Source: Elusimicrobiota bacterium (GTDB taxonomy: Bacteria > Elusimicrobiota > Elusimicrobia > UBA1565). From it: 43,558 bases of DNA. The translations under genes and the position numbers were made by a program. The DNA lies in contig DMEZ01000056.1 in NCBI GenBank assembly GCA_003450735.1, positions 1-43,558 of the forward strand, read 5' to 3'. The notes under the pieces were generated by a model, which was given only the letters and a program-made list of their open reading frames with translations, did no database searches and had not been told where the DNA came from. This document shows positions 21,188 through 28,256 of the stretch, piece after piece. Numbering within the stretch: position 1 is the first letter of the stretch; each line of letters begins with the position of its first letter.

Positions 21188-23056
21188 ATGAACCGTTTCA
21201 TCCCGCTGGCCCTCTTCGCCGCGGCGCTCCTCGCCGGAGCCCGCCCGGCGTCCGCCCTGCCCGCGGACGCCGAGACCTGCCTGGGCTGCCATGCCGACGC
21301 CGCTTCCAATAAGCCCCGGCTCGACGCCTTCGACGCCTCCGCGCATAAGAAGCTCGCCTGCGCCGACTGCCACAAGGACGCCGCCGAGTTTCCGCACCCC
21401 AAGAAGCCCGGCCGGGTGGACTGCGGCCGCTGCCACAAGGAGGCGGCTTCCGGCCTCAAGGGGACCGAGCACGGCCAGAAGTTCCTGAAGGGCGCCAAGA
21501 GCCTCACCCAGGCCTGCGAGGGCTGCCACGGCGGCGGCCACGACGCCAAGAAGGTCTCCGACCCGGCGTCGAAGGCGTTCCGGAAGAACCAGCCCGCCCT
21601 CTGCGGCGGCTGCCACGGCGGCGAGAAGCCGGCCATGCCCCTGGCCGACGGGCGCTCGAGGACCGAATCCTACCTGGCCACGGTCCACGGCGAGGCCGAG
21701 AAGAAGGGCAACCCCAAGGCCGCGGCCTGCGCCGACTGCCACAGCGCGCACAGCATCCGCCGTGCCGTCGAGGGCGCCACGCCCATCTCGCCGGAGAACA
21801 CCCCCAAGACCTGCGGGCGCTGCCACGCCGAGGAGAGCGCCAAGTTCATGACGAGCATCCACGGCCAGGGCCTGCTCAAGGGCATCCGCGAGGCCCCGGG
21901 CTGCACCGACTGCCACGGCGAGCACAACATCCGCCGTCCGGCCGAGAAGGGGGCGACGACCTCGAAGGCGGTCATCGCGATGACCTGCGCCTCCTGCCAC
22001 GAATCCGAACGCCTCTCCGCCAAGTTCAACATCCCGGCTGACCGGGTGAGCACCTTCGCGGGCTCCTACCACGGCCTCGCCTCCAAGGCGGGGAACATGG
22101 AGGTCGCCAACTGCGCCTCCTGCCATGGCTGGCACGACGTGCTGCCTTCAAGCAGCCCGGCCTCCCGCATCCACCCCTCCCACCTCGCCCAGACCTGCGG
22201 CGAGTGCCACCCCGGGGCCGGCGCCCGCCTGGCGTCGCTCAAAGTCCACGAGGCCCTCGCCGGCACCGGGGAGGGCAGCCGGGCCGCCTACTACGCGCGG
22301 CTCTTCTACTACGTGATGATCCCGCTCGTCCTGCTGGGGATGCTCTTCCACAACGCCCTGGATCTGCCGCGAAAGGCCCTGGCCAAGGGGCCCCTGGCTC
22401 CTCTGCGCGAGGAAGAGGAGGTCATGCTGACCTTGAACGAGCGCGCCCAGCACCTGGTGCTGATGCTCTCCTTCACCCTGCTGGCCTATAGCGGCTTCGC
22501 GCTAAAGTTCCCGCAGAGCTGGTGGGCCGCGCCCTTCCTGTGGATCGGCGGCGACCACGCGCGTCTCCTCTCCCACCGCATCATGGCCCTGCTCTTCATC
22601 CTGCTGGGCTTCTTCCACCTCGGCTACATGGTGCTGACCCGCGAGGGCCGCGGGCGCCTCCGGGCCCTCTTCCCGGCCGTCCGTGACCTCTACGACCCCT
22701 TCAAGCTCGTCGGCTACAACCTCGGCTGGCTGCGCGAGCGGCCGCTCCTGCCCCGCTTCTCCTACATCGAGAAGGCGGAGTACTGGGCTTTGGTCTGGGG
22801 CTCCATCGTCATGGTGGTCTCCGGGGGCGTCCTCATCTTCCACAACTTCGCCCTCGCCCACTTCCCGCTCTGGGTGCTCGACGTCTGCCGCGTGGTCCAT
22901 TACCTCGAGGCGGTCCTGGCCTGCGCGGCCATCTTCGTCTGGCACCTCTACTGGGTGGTCTACGACCCCGAGATCTACCCGATGAACTGGGCGTGGCTCA
23001 TCGGAAGGACCAAGTTTCGCGAGGACCGCCTCTCCGACCGCACCGGCTCGGATTGA
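21188..23056 (+). CDS. Undecaheme cytochrome c fused to a membrane cytochrome b (CbcL-like)
   Basis: 622 residues from ATG 21188; the extended upstream frame runs through the structured element and is not a gene. A Sec signal peptide (to ASALPADA) is followed by eleven CXXCH motifs up to CGECHPG near residue 337, several in the repeat pattern SIHG/THGE...CxDCHxxHxI. From about residue 370 come five hydrophobic helices with paired histidines (RAQHLVLML; SHRIMALLF...FFHLGYM; RVVHYLEAV...WHLYW), a di-heme b561/FdnI-like membrane part. The same design is known from Geobacter CbcL, a menaquinol oxidase that feeds periplasmic cytochromes during metal reduction. The natural partner here is the porin-cytochrome pair upstream. 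Confidence 0.88.
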   Translation: MNRFIPLALFAAALLAGARPASALPADAETCLGCHADAASNKPRLDAFDASAHKKLACADCHKDAAEFPHPKKPGRVDCGRCHKEAASGLKGTEHGQKFLKGAKSLTQACEGCHGGGHDAKKVSDPASKAFRKNQPALCGGCHGGEKPAMPLADGRSRTESYLATVHGEAEKKGNPKAAACADCHSAHSIRRAVEGATPISPENTPKTCGRCHAEESAKFMTSIHGQGLLKGIREAPGCTDCHGEHNIRRPAEKGATTSKAVIAMTCASCHESERLSAKFNIPADRVSTFAGSYHGLASKAGNMEVANCASCHGWHDVLPSSSPASRIHPSHLAQTCGECHPGAGARLASLKVHEALAGTGEGSRAAYYARLFYYVMIPLVLLGMLFHNALDLPRKALAKGPLAPLREEEEVMLTLNERAQHLVLMLSFTLLAYSGFALKFPQSWWAAPFLWIGGDHARLLSHRIMALLFILLGFFHLGYMVLTREGRGRLRALFPAVRDLYDPFKLVGYNLGWLRERPLLPRFSYIEKAEYWALVWGSIVMVVSGGVLIFHNFALAHFPLWVLDVCRVVHYLEAVLACAAIFVWHLYWVVYDPEIYPMNWAWLIGRTKFREDRLSDRTGSD

Positions 23057-23063
23057 GGCGGCC

Positions 23064-24764
23064 ATGCTCCGTCGCCTCCTCGAAGCCCTCGGCGTCCAGG
23101 CGGATTTCCAAGGCCCGCTGAAGGTCCGGTTCAGCCGGCGCTTCTATCTCCTTCTCGGCGGCTGGGCGCTCGTCGCCTTCTGCCTGCTGCTGGGCGGGGT
23201 GAAGTACTCCGAGAGCCCCACCTTCTGCAACTCCTGCCACATCATGGAGCCCTACTACAAGGCCTGGAAGGCCTCGAAGCACAACCAAGTCGCCTGCATC
23301 GACTGCCATTACCCGCCGGCCGCGCCGAAGACCCTGCTCTGGAAGAAGTTCCAGGCTTTCTCCCAGGTGGCCAAATACGTCACACGCACCTACTCCTCGA
23401 AGCCCTTCGCGGAGGTCGAAGACTCTTCCTGCCTGCGTTCCGGCTGCCACTCCCAGCGCCTGCTGGAAGGGAAGGTCCTATCCAAGACCGGCATCAAGTT
23501 CGACCACCGGCCCCATCTCATCGGGGTGCGCCGGGGACGGCAGCTGCGCTGCGTGTCCTGCCACTCCCAGGTGATGGTCGGCAGCCACATCGAGGTCACC
23601 TACGACACCTGCTACCTCTGCCACTTCAAGGGGAAGGGCGAGGGCCGCGGCCTCAAGCCCGTGGCCGGCTGCCTGGCCTGCCACGACCTCCCGGCCAAGA
23701 CCTTCCAGCTCGGGAACATGCGCTACAACCATAAGGACTTCGTCCAGCGGCAGGGCGTTTCCTGCGTGAACTGCCACATCGAGGCGGTGCAGGGGAAGGG
23801 CGAGGCGCCCAAGGAGCGCTGCTTCACCTGCCACAACCAGCCCGAGAAGCTCGAGCGCTACGGCGACACCCCCTTCCTCCACGAGAACCACGTCACCAAG
23901 CACAACATCGCCTGCCTGCACTGCCACCAGGAGATGCGCCACGGGTTCACAGAGGGGCGGGGCTCGCGCCTCCCCGCGCCGGGCGCGGCGCCCCAGCAGC
24001 CGGCCGCGCCGCACCCCCCGGCGGTCGGCTTCGAGTGCTCCTACTGTCACCAGGGCACCCACGCCGGCCAGCTGGAGATGTACACCGGCAAGGCCGCGCC
24101 GCTCGGTCTGCCCGACATGCCCAGCCCGATGCACCTCGCGCGGGTGGACTGCGTCGGCTGCCACTTCGACGCCAAGCCCGACGGGCACCTCGCGGAGTTC
24201 TCGGGGCAGACGGCCCGGGCCGCCGAGAAGGCCTGCGTCCAGTGCCACGGCCTGAAGTTCAAGGGGATCTGGGAGGGCACGAGCGCGGAGCTGCAGGCCG
24301 GTCTGAAGCAGGTCTCAGCGAAGCTCGACGCCGCCAAGGCCGCCCTGGCCAAGGCCCCGGCCGGCAAGGAGCGCGCCTCGGCGGCCTCCGCGGTCTCGAA
24401 GGCGGAGCGCTACGTCCTGTTCGTGAAGGACTCGCACGGAGAGCACAACATCTACCTCGCCTCCGACGTCCTCCGCCGGGCCGACAAAGCGCTCGCCGGG
24501 GCCGGCGGCCTGCTCAAGGCCGACCTGCCGGACGCCTCGGCGTCCCCGCTGATCTCCGGGAGCTACTGCGCCACCCTCTGTCACGAGAAGGTCGGTGTGA
24601 AGGTGCCGGCCGAGACCGTGAAGGTCTTCGGGAAGACCCTGCCCCATAAGGCCCACTCCGAGCTGGCCGCCTGCACGCAGTGCCACGAGCTCGGAGCCCA
24701 CAAGAAGGCGCCCCTGCGCAAGGACCTCAAGTCCGTGTGCGCGGGGTGCCACCCCGACCAGTAA
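23064..24764 (+). CDS. NapC/NirT-anchored multiheme cytochrome c, 15 heme sites
   Basis: 566 residues. One N-terminal membrane anchor (about 27-48) is followed by NapC/NirT-like SPTFCNSCHIMEP and ACIDCHYP, the start typical of quinol dehydrogenase cytochromes. In all there are 13 CXXCH motifs plus CLRSGCH (CX4CH, near residue 124) and CATLCH (CX3CH, near 509), so up to 15 hemes. A heme-free helical insert lies at about 410-490 (alanine/lysine-rich, with DSHGEHNIYL). It probably relays electrons from the quinol pool or the preceding cytochrome b fusion across the periplasm. It ends three nt from the convergent nrfD gene. Confidence 0.85.
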   Translation: MLRRLLEALGVQADFQGPLKVRFSRRFYLLLGGWALVAFCLLLGGVKYSESPTFCNSCHIMEPYYKAWKASKHNQVACIDCHYPPAAPKTLLWKKFQAFSQVAKYVTRTYSSKPFAEVEDSSCLRSGCHSQRLLEGKVLSKTGIKFDHRPHLIGVRRGRQLRCVSCHSQVMVGSHIEVTYDTCYLCHFKGKGEGRGLKPVAGCLACHDLPAKTFQLGNMRYNHKDFVQRQGVSCVNCHIEAVQGKGEAPKERCFTCHNQPEKLERYGDTPFLHENHVTKHNIACLHCHQEMRHGFTEGRGSRLPAPGAAPQQPAAPHPPAVGFECSYCHQGTHAGQLEMYTGKAAPLGLPDMPSPMHLARVDCVGCHFDAKPDGHLAEFSGQTARAAEKACVQCHGLKFKGIWEGTSAELQAGLKQVSAKLDAAKAALAKAPAGKERASAASAVSKAERYVLFVKDSHGEHNIYLASDVLRRADKALAGAGGLLKADLPDASASPLISGSYCATLCHEKVGVKVPAETVKVFGKTLPHKAHSELAACTQCHELGAHKKAPLRKDLKSVCAGCHPDQ

Positions 24765-24767
24765 GCC

Positions 24768-25982
24768 CTAGTCTTTGGAGCCCGCGGGGGAGCCCTCAGG
24801 CTCCCAGGGGGGCAGGAAGTACAGCAGGACGGCTAGGATCAGGAACGGCAAAAGCAGGACCACGCCGGCGGCCAGCAGGCCCTCTCGGCCGACGAGCTCG
24901 ATCTTGAAGGTCGTGAACCCGCGCAGGCTCTTCGAGAAGAGCTGGCCGCCCATCACCACGTTCCAACGCATGGCGAAGATCCCGATGAGGCTCAGGACCG
25001 CGGAGGCCGCATAGAAGGCTTTGCGGACGCCTTCGCTCGGGCGCAAAGCCAGGGCCCACGAGAGGAGAGCCATCGGCGTCAGGGCGCCCAGCACGACCTG
25101 GACGAGCACCATGCTGACGTAGAGGCGTCCTTCGACCATCAAGGAGAGGATGTCGAAGTGCTCCTCGGCCTCGTAGGTTTTTTGGAGGGTCTCGAGCATC
25201 TCCAGGGAGAAGGCGAGGATGAGGGCCGTGAGGAAGTACTTGCCGATGGTGTCCAGGCAGTCCATGGAGACGGGCCGGCGCCGCAGGGCCGAGGTGACCA
25301 TGTAGAGCAGGAGCACCGCGGCGATGCCGGAAGCCATGGCCGAGAAGAGGAAGATGACCGGCATCAGGGGGGTGGACCACCAGGGGTTGGCCTTGATGGA
25401 GCCGAAGATGAAGCCCACGTAGCCGTGCAGGAGGACGGCCGAGGGGAGGCCGATGAGGGTGATGGCGCGGCCGAGCTTGTCGTCGATCTCGAGCGAGCGG
25501 GGGGAGACGTTGTCTACGCCGAAGGAGCCGATCCGGTACAGGAAGCGCTTGACGGGGTTCGGGTCGCTCTTCGACCAGCCGACGATGTCCTTGCGGTAGT
25601 CCAGCCAGACCTCGAGCAGGAGCACCGCCATGAGGTACCACAGGTAGACGAACCCGAACATGGCCATGGCCGAGCTGGGGTTGGGGGTGAAGAGGATGTT
25701 GAAGGCGCGCTCCGGATGTCCCAGGTGGAGGTTGAGGGGGAGCGGGGCCACGATGAGGAAGGCCAGGGCCGTCAGCAGGGCGAGACGGTAGGTCGGCTTG
25801 ACCGCCGCGACGTTGAAGACCCTTTCGAGGGATGCCAGGATGAACGCCCCGGCCACGAGTCCCGTGATGTAGGGGTAGAGCACGATGAGGATGCTCCATT
25901 GGAGCTCGATCTCGTTGGGATAGATGAAGCCGACGACCTTGCCCAGGACTTCGTGGAGGGCGTGGGAGAGGGAGGCGTCCAT
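24768..25982 (-). CDS. nrfD: NrfD/PsrC-family membrane subunit
   Basis: 404 residues from the ATG at 25982; the longer minus-strand frame that starts upstream is not real because it runs through the Fe-S gene. About nine to ten hydrophobic helices are seen, with NrfD-type sequences QWSILIVLYPYITGLVAGAF at the start, LNLHLGHPERAFNI near residue 85, and NPWWSTPLMPVIFLFSAMASG near 205. NrfD proteins exchange electrons with (mena)quinone and pass them to a partner ferredoxin subunit. The start overlaps the Fe-S stop by one base. No molybdopterin catalytic subunit is encoded next to it. Confidence 0.87.
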   Translation of the reverse strand: MDASLSHALHEVLGKVVGFIYPNEIELQWSILIVLYPYITGLVAGAFILASLERVFNVAAVKPTYRLALLTALAFLIVAPLPLNLHLGHPERAFNILFTPNPSSAMAMFGFVYLWYLMAVLLLEVWLDYRKDIVGWSKSDPNPVKRFLYRIGSFGVDNVSPRSLEIDDKLGRAITLIGLPSAVLLHGYVGFIFGSIKANPWWSTPLMPVIFLFSAMASGIAAVLLLYMVTSALRRRPVSMDCLDTIGKYFLTALILAFSLEMLETLQKTYEAEEHFDILSLMVEGRLYVSMVLVQVVLGALTPMALLSWALALRPSEGVRKAFYAASAVLSLIGIFAMRWNVVMGGQLFSKSLRGFTTFKIELVGREGLLAAGVVLLLPFLILAVLLYFLPPWEPEGSPAGSKD

Positions 25983-26743
25983 CAGCGGACCTCCTTGTCC
26001 ATGCCCTTGTAGACGAGCTTGGGCTCGGTGCCCATGTGCACCTTGAGGGCCTGGACCTTGTTGTTCTCCCGGAACTTGGAGATCCCGCTCCCGGGGTCGC
26101 TCAGGTCGCCGCAGAGGCGCGCGCCCGTGGGGCAGACCTCGACGCAGGCGGTGTCCAGCCCGCGCTTGAGGCGGTGGTAGCACATCGAGCACTTGTCGGC
26201 CACCTTGAGCACGGGGTGGAAGTAGCGCGTGCCGTAGGGGCAGGCCTGGATGCAGTAGCGGCAGCCGATGCAGTACTCCTTGTCCACCAGGACGACTCCG
26301 TCCTCCGTCTTGAAGGTGGCGCCGACCGGACAGACCTGCACGCAGGGGGAGTTCTCGCAGCCGTTGCAGAGCTTCGGGACGAAGAAGGACTTGGCGAGGG
26401 CCGAGGGGTCCTGGAGGGCGGGATAGCCGTCGATGCCGCCGTTCGGGGAATCCACGTCGACTTGGCCGTCCTTGTAGACGGCGTAGCGCTCCACCCAGGT
26501 GCGGAAAAAGAACGGCTCGCGGGGGACGTCGTTCTCGGTCTTGCAGGCGTCGGCGCAGCGTCCGCAGCCGATGCACTTCTCGATGTCCACGCCGAAGCCC
26601 CAGTAGGGCTTCTTGCGCTTCCACGGGGGTTCGCGGTAGAAGCCCTCGGCCCAGGCGAGGGCCGTGGAGAGCTTGGAGAGAGCGAGCGTCGCCGCCGCGC
26701 TCGCGGAGACCTTCAGGAAGAGGCGTCGGGAGAGGGTTCTCAT
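25982..26743 (-). CDS. Tat-exported four-cluster [4Fe-4S] ferredoxin subunit (NrfC/PsrB-like)
   Basis: 253 residues from ATG 26743, chosen because it overlaps the previous stop (TGATG) and gives a proper Tat signal, SRRLFLKVSASAAATLALS. The mature part has four cysteine clusters: CIGCGRCADACK, CNGCENSPCVQVCP, CIGCRYCIQACP, and CSMC...CVEVCP, enough for four [4Fe-4S] centres as in NrfC, PsrB and DmsB. It would be folded in the cytoplasm, exported by the TatAC encoded just upstream and dock to NrfD on the periplasmic side, linking quinone and the tetraheme cytochrome. Confidence 0.9.
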   Translation of the reverse strand: MRTLSRRLFLKVSASAAATLALSKLSTALAWAEGFYREPPWKRKKPYWGFGVDIEKCIGCGRCADACKTENDVPREPFFFRTWVERYAVYKDGQVDVDSPNGGIDGYPALQDPSALAKSFFVPKLCNGCENSPCVQVCPVGATFKTEDGVVLVDKEYCIGCRYCIQACPYGTRYFHPVLKVADKCSMCYHRLKRGLDTACVEVCPTGARLCGDLSDPGSGISKFRENNKVQALKVHMGTEPKLVYKGMDKEVR

Positions 26744-27207
26744 CAGAGCTTGGGTGCGTGCGGCGGGTGGCAGGACGCGCACGGGGTGTCGGGGTTGTGC
26801 CCCCGCGGGTCCACCGTCGGGAACCTGGGCGGCTTCGAGGGGTCTTTCGCGTGGCAGCGCAGGCAGAAGGCGACGACTTCGCTCTCCGCCGGCTTGCGCG
26901 GCTTAGGCCCAGCGGGCTTCTCGGCGTGGGCGGCCAGCGCTCCGTGGCAGGTCTCGCAACCGATGTTCCGGTGCGAGGAACCCTTCTTGGCCTGGAACTG
27001 CTCCTTGTGGCAGGCCCCGCAGCGCGGCTGGGCGGCCTTGCCGGCGTAGCGGAAGGGCAGGGCCTTGATCTCGTCGACGGCGTCGGCGCGGTAGCGCCCG
27101 AGCTCGCCGTAGCTGTGCGGCTTGACGAGGGAGCGGATGACCAGGAACGCTCCGGTCACCAGGACGAAAGCCGCGAGGACGTGGGTGAGGTGTCGGATAT
27201 CCTTCAT
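26743..27207 (-). CDS. Membrane-anchored tetraheme cytochrome c
   Basis: 154 residues. One N-terminal helix (HLTHVLAAFVLVTGAFLVI) anchors a periplasmic domain with four CXXCH motifs: CGACH, CETCH, CLRCH, CASCH, the last in CASCHPPHAP. It overlaps tatC by 4 nt and the Fe-S gene by one base. Position suggests it is the periplasmic electron entry/exit subunit of the NrfCD-like module, comparable with cytochrome subunits of Qrc- or Hmc-type transmembrane complexes. Confidence 0.88.
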   Translation of the reverse strand: MKDIRHLTHVLAAFVLVTGAFLVIRSLVKPHSYGELGRYRADAVDEIKALPFRYAGKAAQPRCGACHKEQFQAKKGSSHRNIGCETCHGALAAHAEKPAGPKPRKPAESEVVAFCLRCHAKDPSKPPRFPTVDPRGHNPDTPCASCHPPHAPKL

Positions 27208-27935
27208 AAGGGGAGCGGGGCCGGGGCGGCCGCCTTGGGCTCGGAGAGGGCCATGGCCAGCAGGGAGACCTCATAGAGCAGGATGGTCGGGACCGCCAGG
27301 ACGAACTGGGAGAACACGTCGGGGCCCGGGGTCAGGAACGCGGCGATGACGAAAGCGAGGAGATAGGCGTGGCGCCGGTAGCCCGAGAGGCCCGCGCGGG
27401 TGACCACGCCGATGCGGTGGAGGAAGAGCAGGGCGATGGGCAGCTGGAACAGGAGGCCGAAGGCCAGGGCCATGAAGAAGAAGAACCCCAGATATTCGTC
27501 GACGCTCATGAGCGGCCGGAGCGTCGGGGTGCCGAAGTCCAGCAGGAAGCGCAGGGCCGCCGGGACGACGACGAAGAGGGCCAGGGCCGCGCCCGCGGCG
27601 AAGAGCAGGTAGGCCGCCGGCAAAACCCAGAGCAGGGGCCGGCGCTCGCCGTCCGTGAGGCCTTCGACCACGAAGCTCCAGGCCTGATAGAGGAGGATGG
27701 GCAAAGCCAGGAACGCTCCGCCGAAGACGGCGATCTTGAGGCGGATGAGGAAGGCCCCGGCGGGGGAGAGGAAGACGAGCTTGCCGGCCGGGGCGGCCAG
27801 CCGGTCGATCACCGCGCCGGAATGCGGGAACACCCAGCAGGCGCAGGCCGCGGCGCAGACCAAACAGACCAGCAGGCGCCGGCGCAGCTCTTCGAGGTGC
27901 TCGAGCAGGGTGAGCCTCCGACCCGACGAAGTCAT
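27204..27935 (-). CDS. tatC: Sec-independent translocase TatC
   Basis: 243 residues, multi-spanning receptor for twin-arginine substrates. The family start LLEHLEELRRRLL is followed by FLSPAGAFLIRLKIAVFGG, FFFMALAFGLLFQLPIALLFLHRIGVV and FVIAAFLTPGPDVFSQFVLAVPTILLYE, the usual TatC order with the TPxPD-like loop. It overlaps tatA by 4 nt. Its gene is in one operon with a Tat-signal Fe-S protein, so this translocase may serve chiefly that respiratory module. Confidence 0.95.
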   Translation of the reverse strand: MTSSGRRLTLLEHLEELRRRLLVCLVCAAACACWVFPHSGAVIDRLAAPAGKLVFLSPAGAFLIRLKIAVFGGAFLALPILLYQAWSFVVEGLTDGERRPLLWVLPAAYLLFAAGAALALFVVVPAALRFLLDFGTPTLRPLMSVDEYLGFFFFMALAFGLLFQLPIALLFLHRIGVVTRAGLSGYRRHAYLLAFVIAAFLTPGPDVFSQFVLAVPTILLYEVSLLAMALSEPKAAAPAPLPL

Positions 27936-28120
27936 TTCTTGGAGGCGGTGTCCTCGGAGCCCTTCTCAGGGGCGTCCGTCCCCTCTCGGAGGCCCGACTT
28001 GAAGGCGTTCACGGAGCGTCCCAGGGCGCGGGCGGCGTCCGGGATCTTGTTGGCCCCGAAGAGCAGGATGGCGACGATGGCGATGAGGAGGATCTCCCCG
28101 TACCCGATGTTCGGCAACAT
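27932..28120 (-). CDS. tatA: Twin-arginine translocase TatA
   Basis: 62 residues: short N-terminus, one membrane helix (GEILLIAIVAILLFGANKIPDAARALG) with the conserved FG-hinge and KIP motif, then an amphipathic helix (LGRSVNAFKSGLRE) and charged tail. No separate tatB is present, so TatA may serve both roles. First gene of the leftward operon, with about 60 nt of leader from the promoter at 28190-28218. Confidence 0.93.
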   Translation of the reverse strand: MLPNIGYGEILLIAIVAILLFGANKIPDAARALGRSVNAFKSGLREGTDAPEKGSEDTASKK

Positions 28121-28189
28121 GGCGTTTCACCTCGCGGAGGGCGTTCGCGGGCAACCATCCGATCGTTCGCTGCGCCGCCGCAGGAGCTT

Positions 28190-28245
28190 ATTATAGGACA
28201 TATCAATCAGGTTTGCAATTTACATGTAAGTCCTGAATTGATACA
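28190..28245. promoter_or_regulatory. Divergent tatA / 19-heme promoter with nested palindromes
   Basis: Leftward: TTGCAA (28218-28213), exact 17-bp spacer, perfect TATAAT (28195-28190). The arm TATCAATCAGG (28201-28211) sits within that spacer and is repeated inverted as CCTGAATTGATA (28232-28243) with one extra base. Between them is the 10-bp palindrome TTACATGTAA (28220-28229), also seen at the MerR promoter. Rightward the palindromic TTGCAA could serve again as -35 with a long spacer to a weak GATACA (28240-28245), 11 nt before the GTG at 28257, as in activator-dependent promoters. Confidence 0.6.
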
Positions 28246-28256
28246 CTCCTCCCGCT

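Noticed and set aside
19670..22135. 821-residue minus-strand open frame across the barrel and cytochrome genes
   Set aside because: It is the GC-rich antisense shadow of the MtrB-like and 11-heme genes, with low-complexity Gly/Ala/Val/Arg sequence and no recognisable domain.
24768..26624. 618-residue minus-strand frame reading into NrfD
   Set aside because: The first 214 residues are an out-of-frame reading of the Fe-S gene; only the part from 25982 is real.
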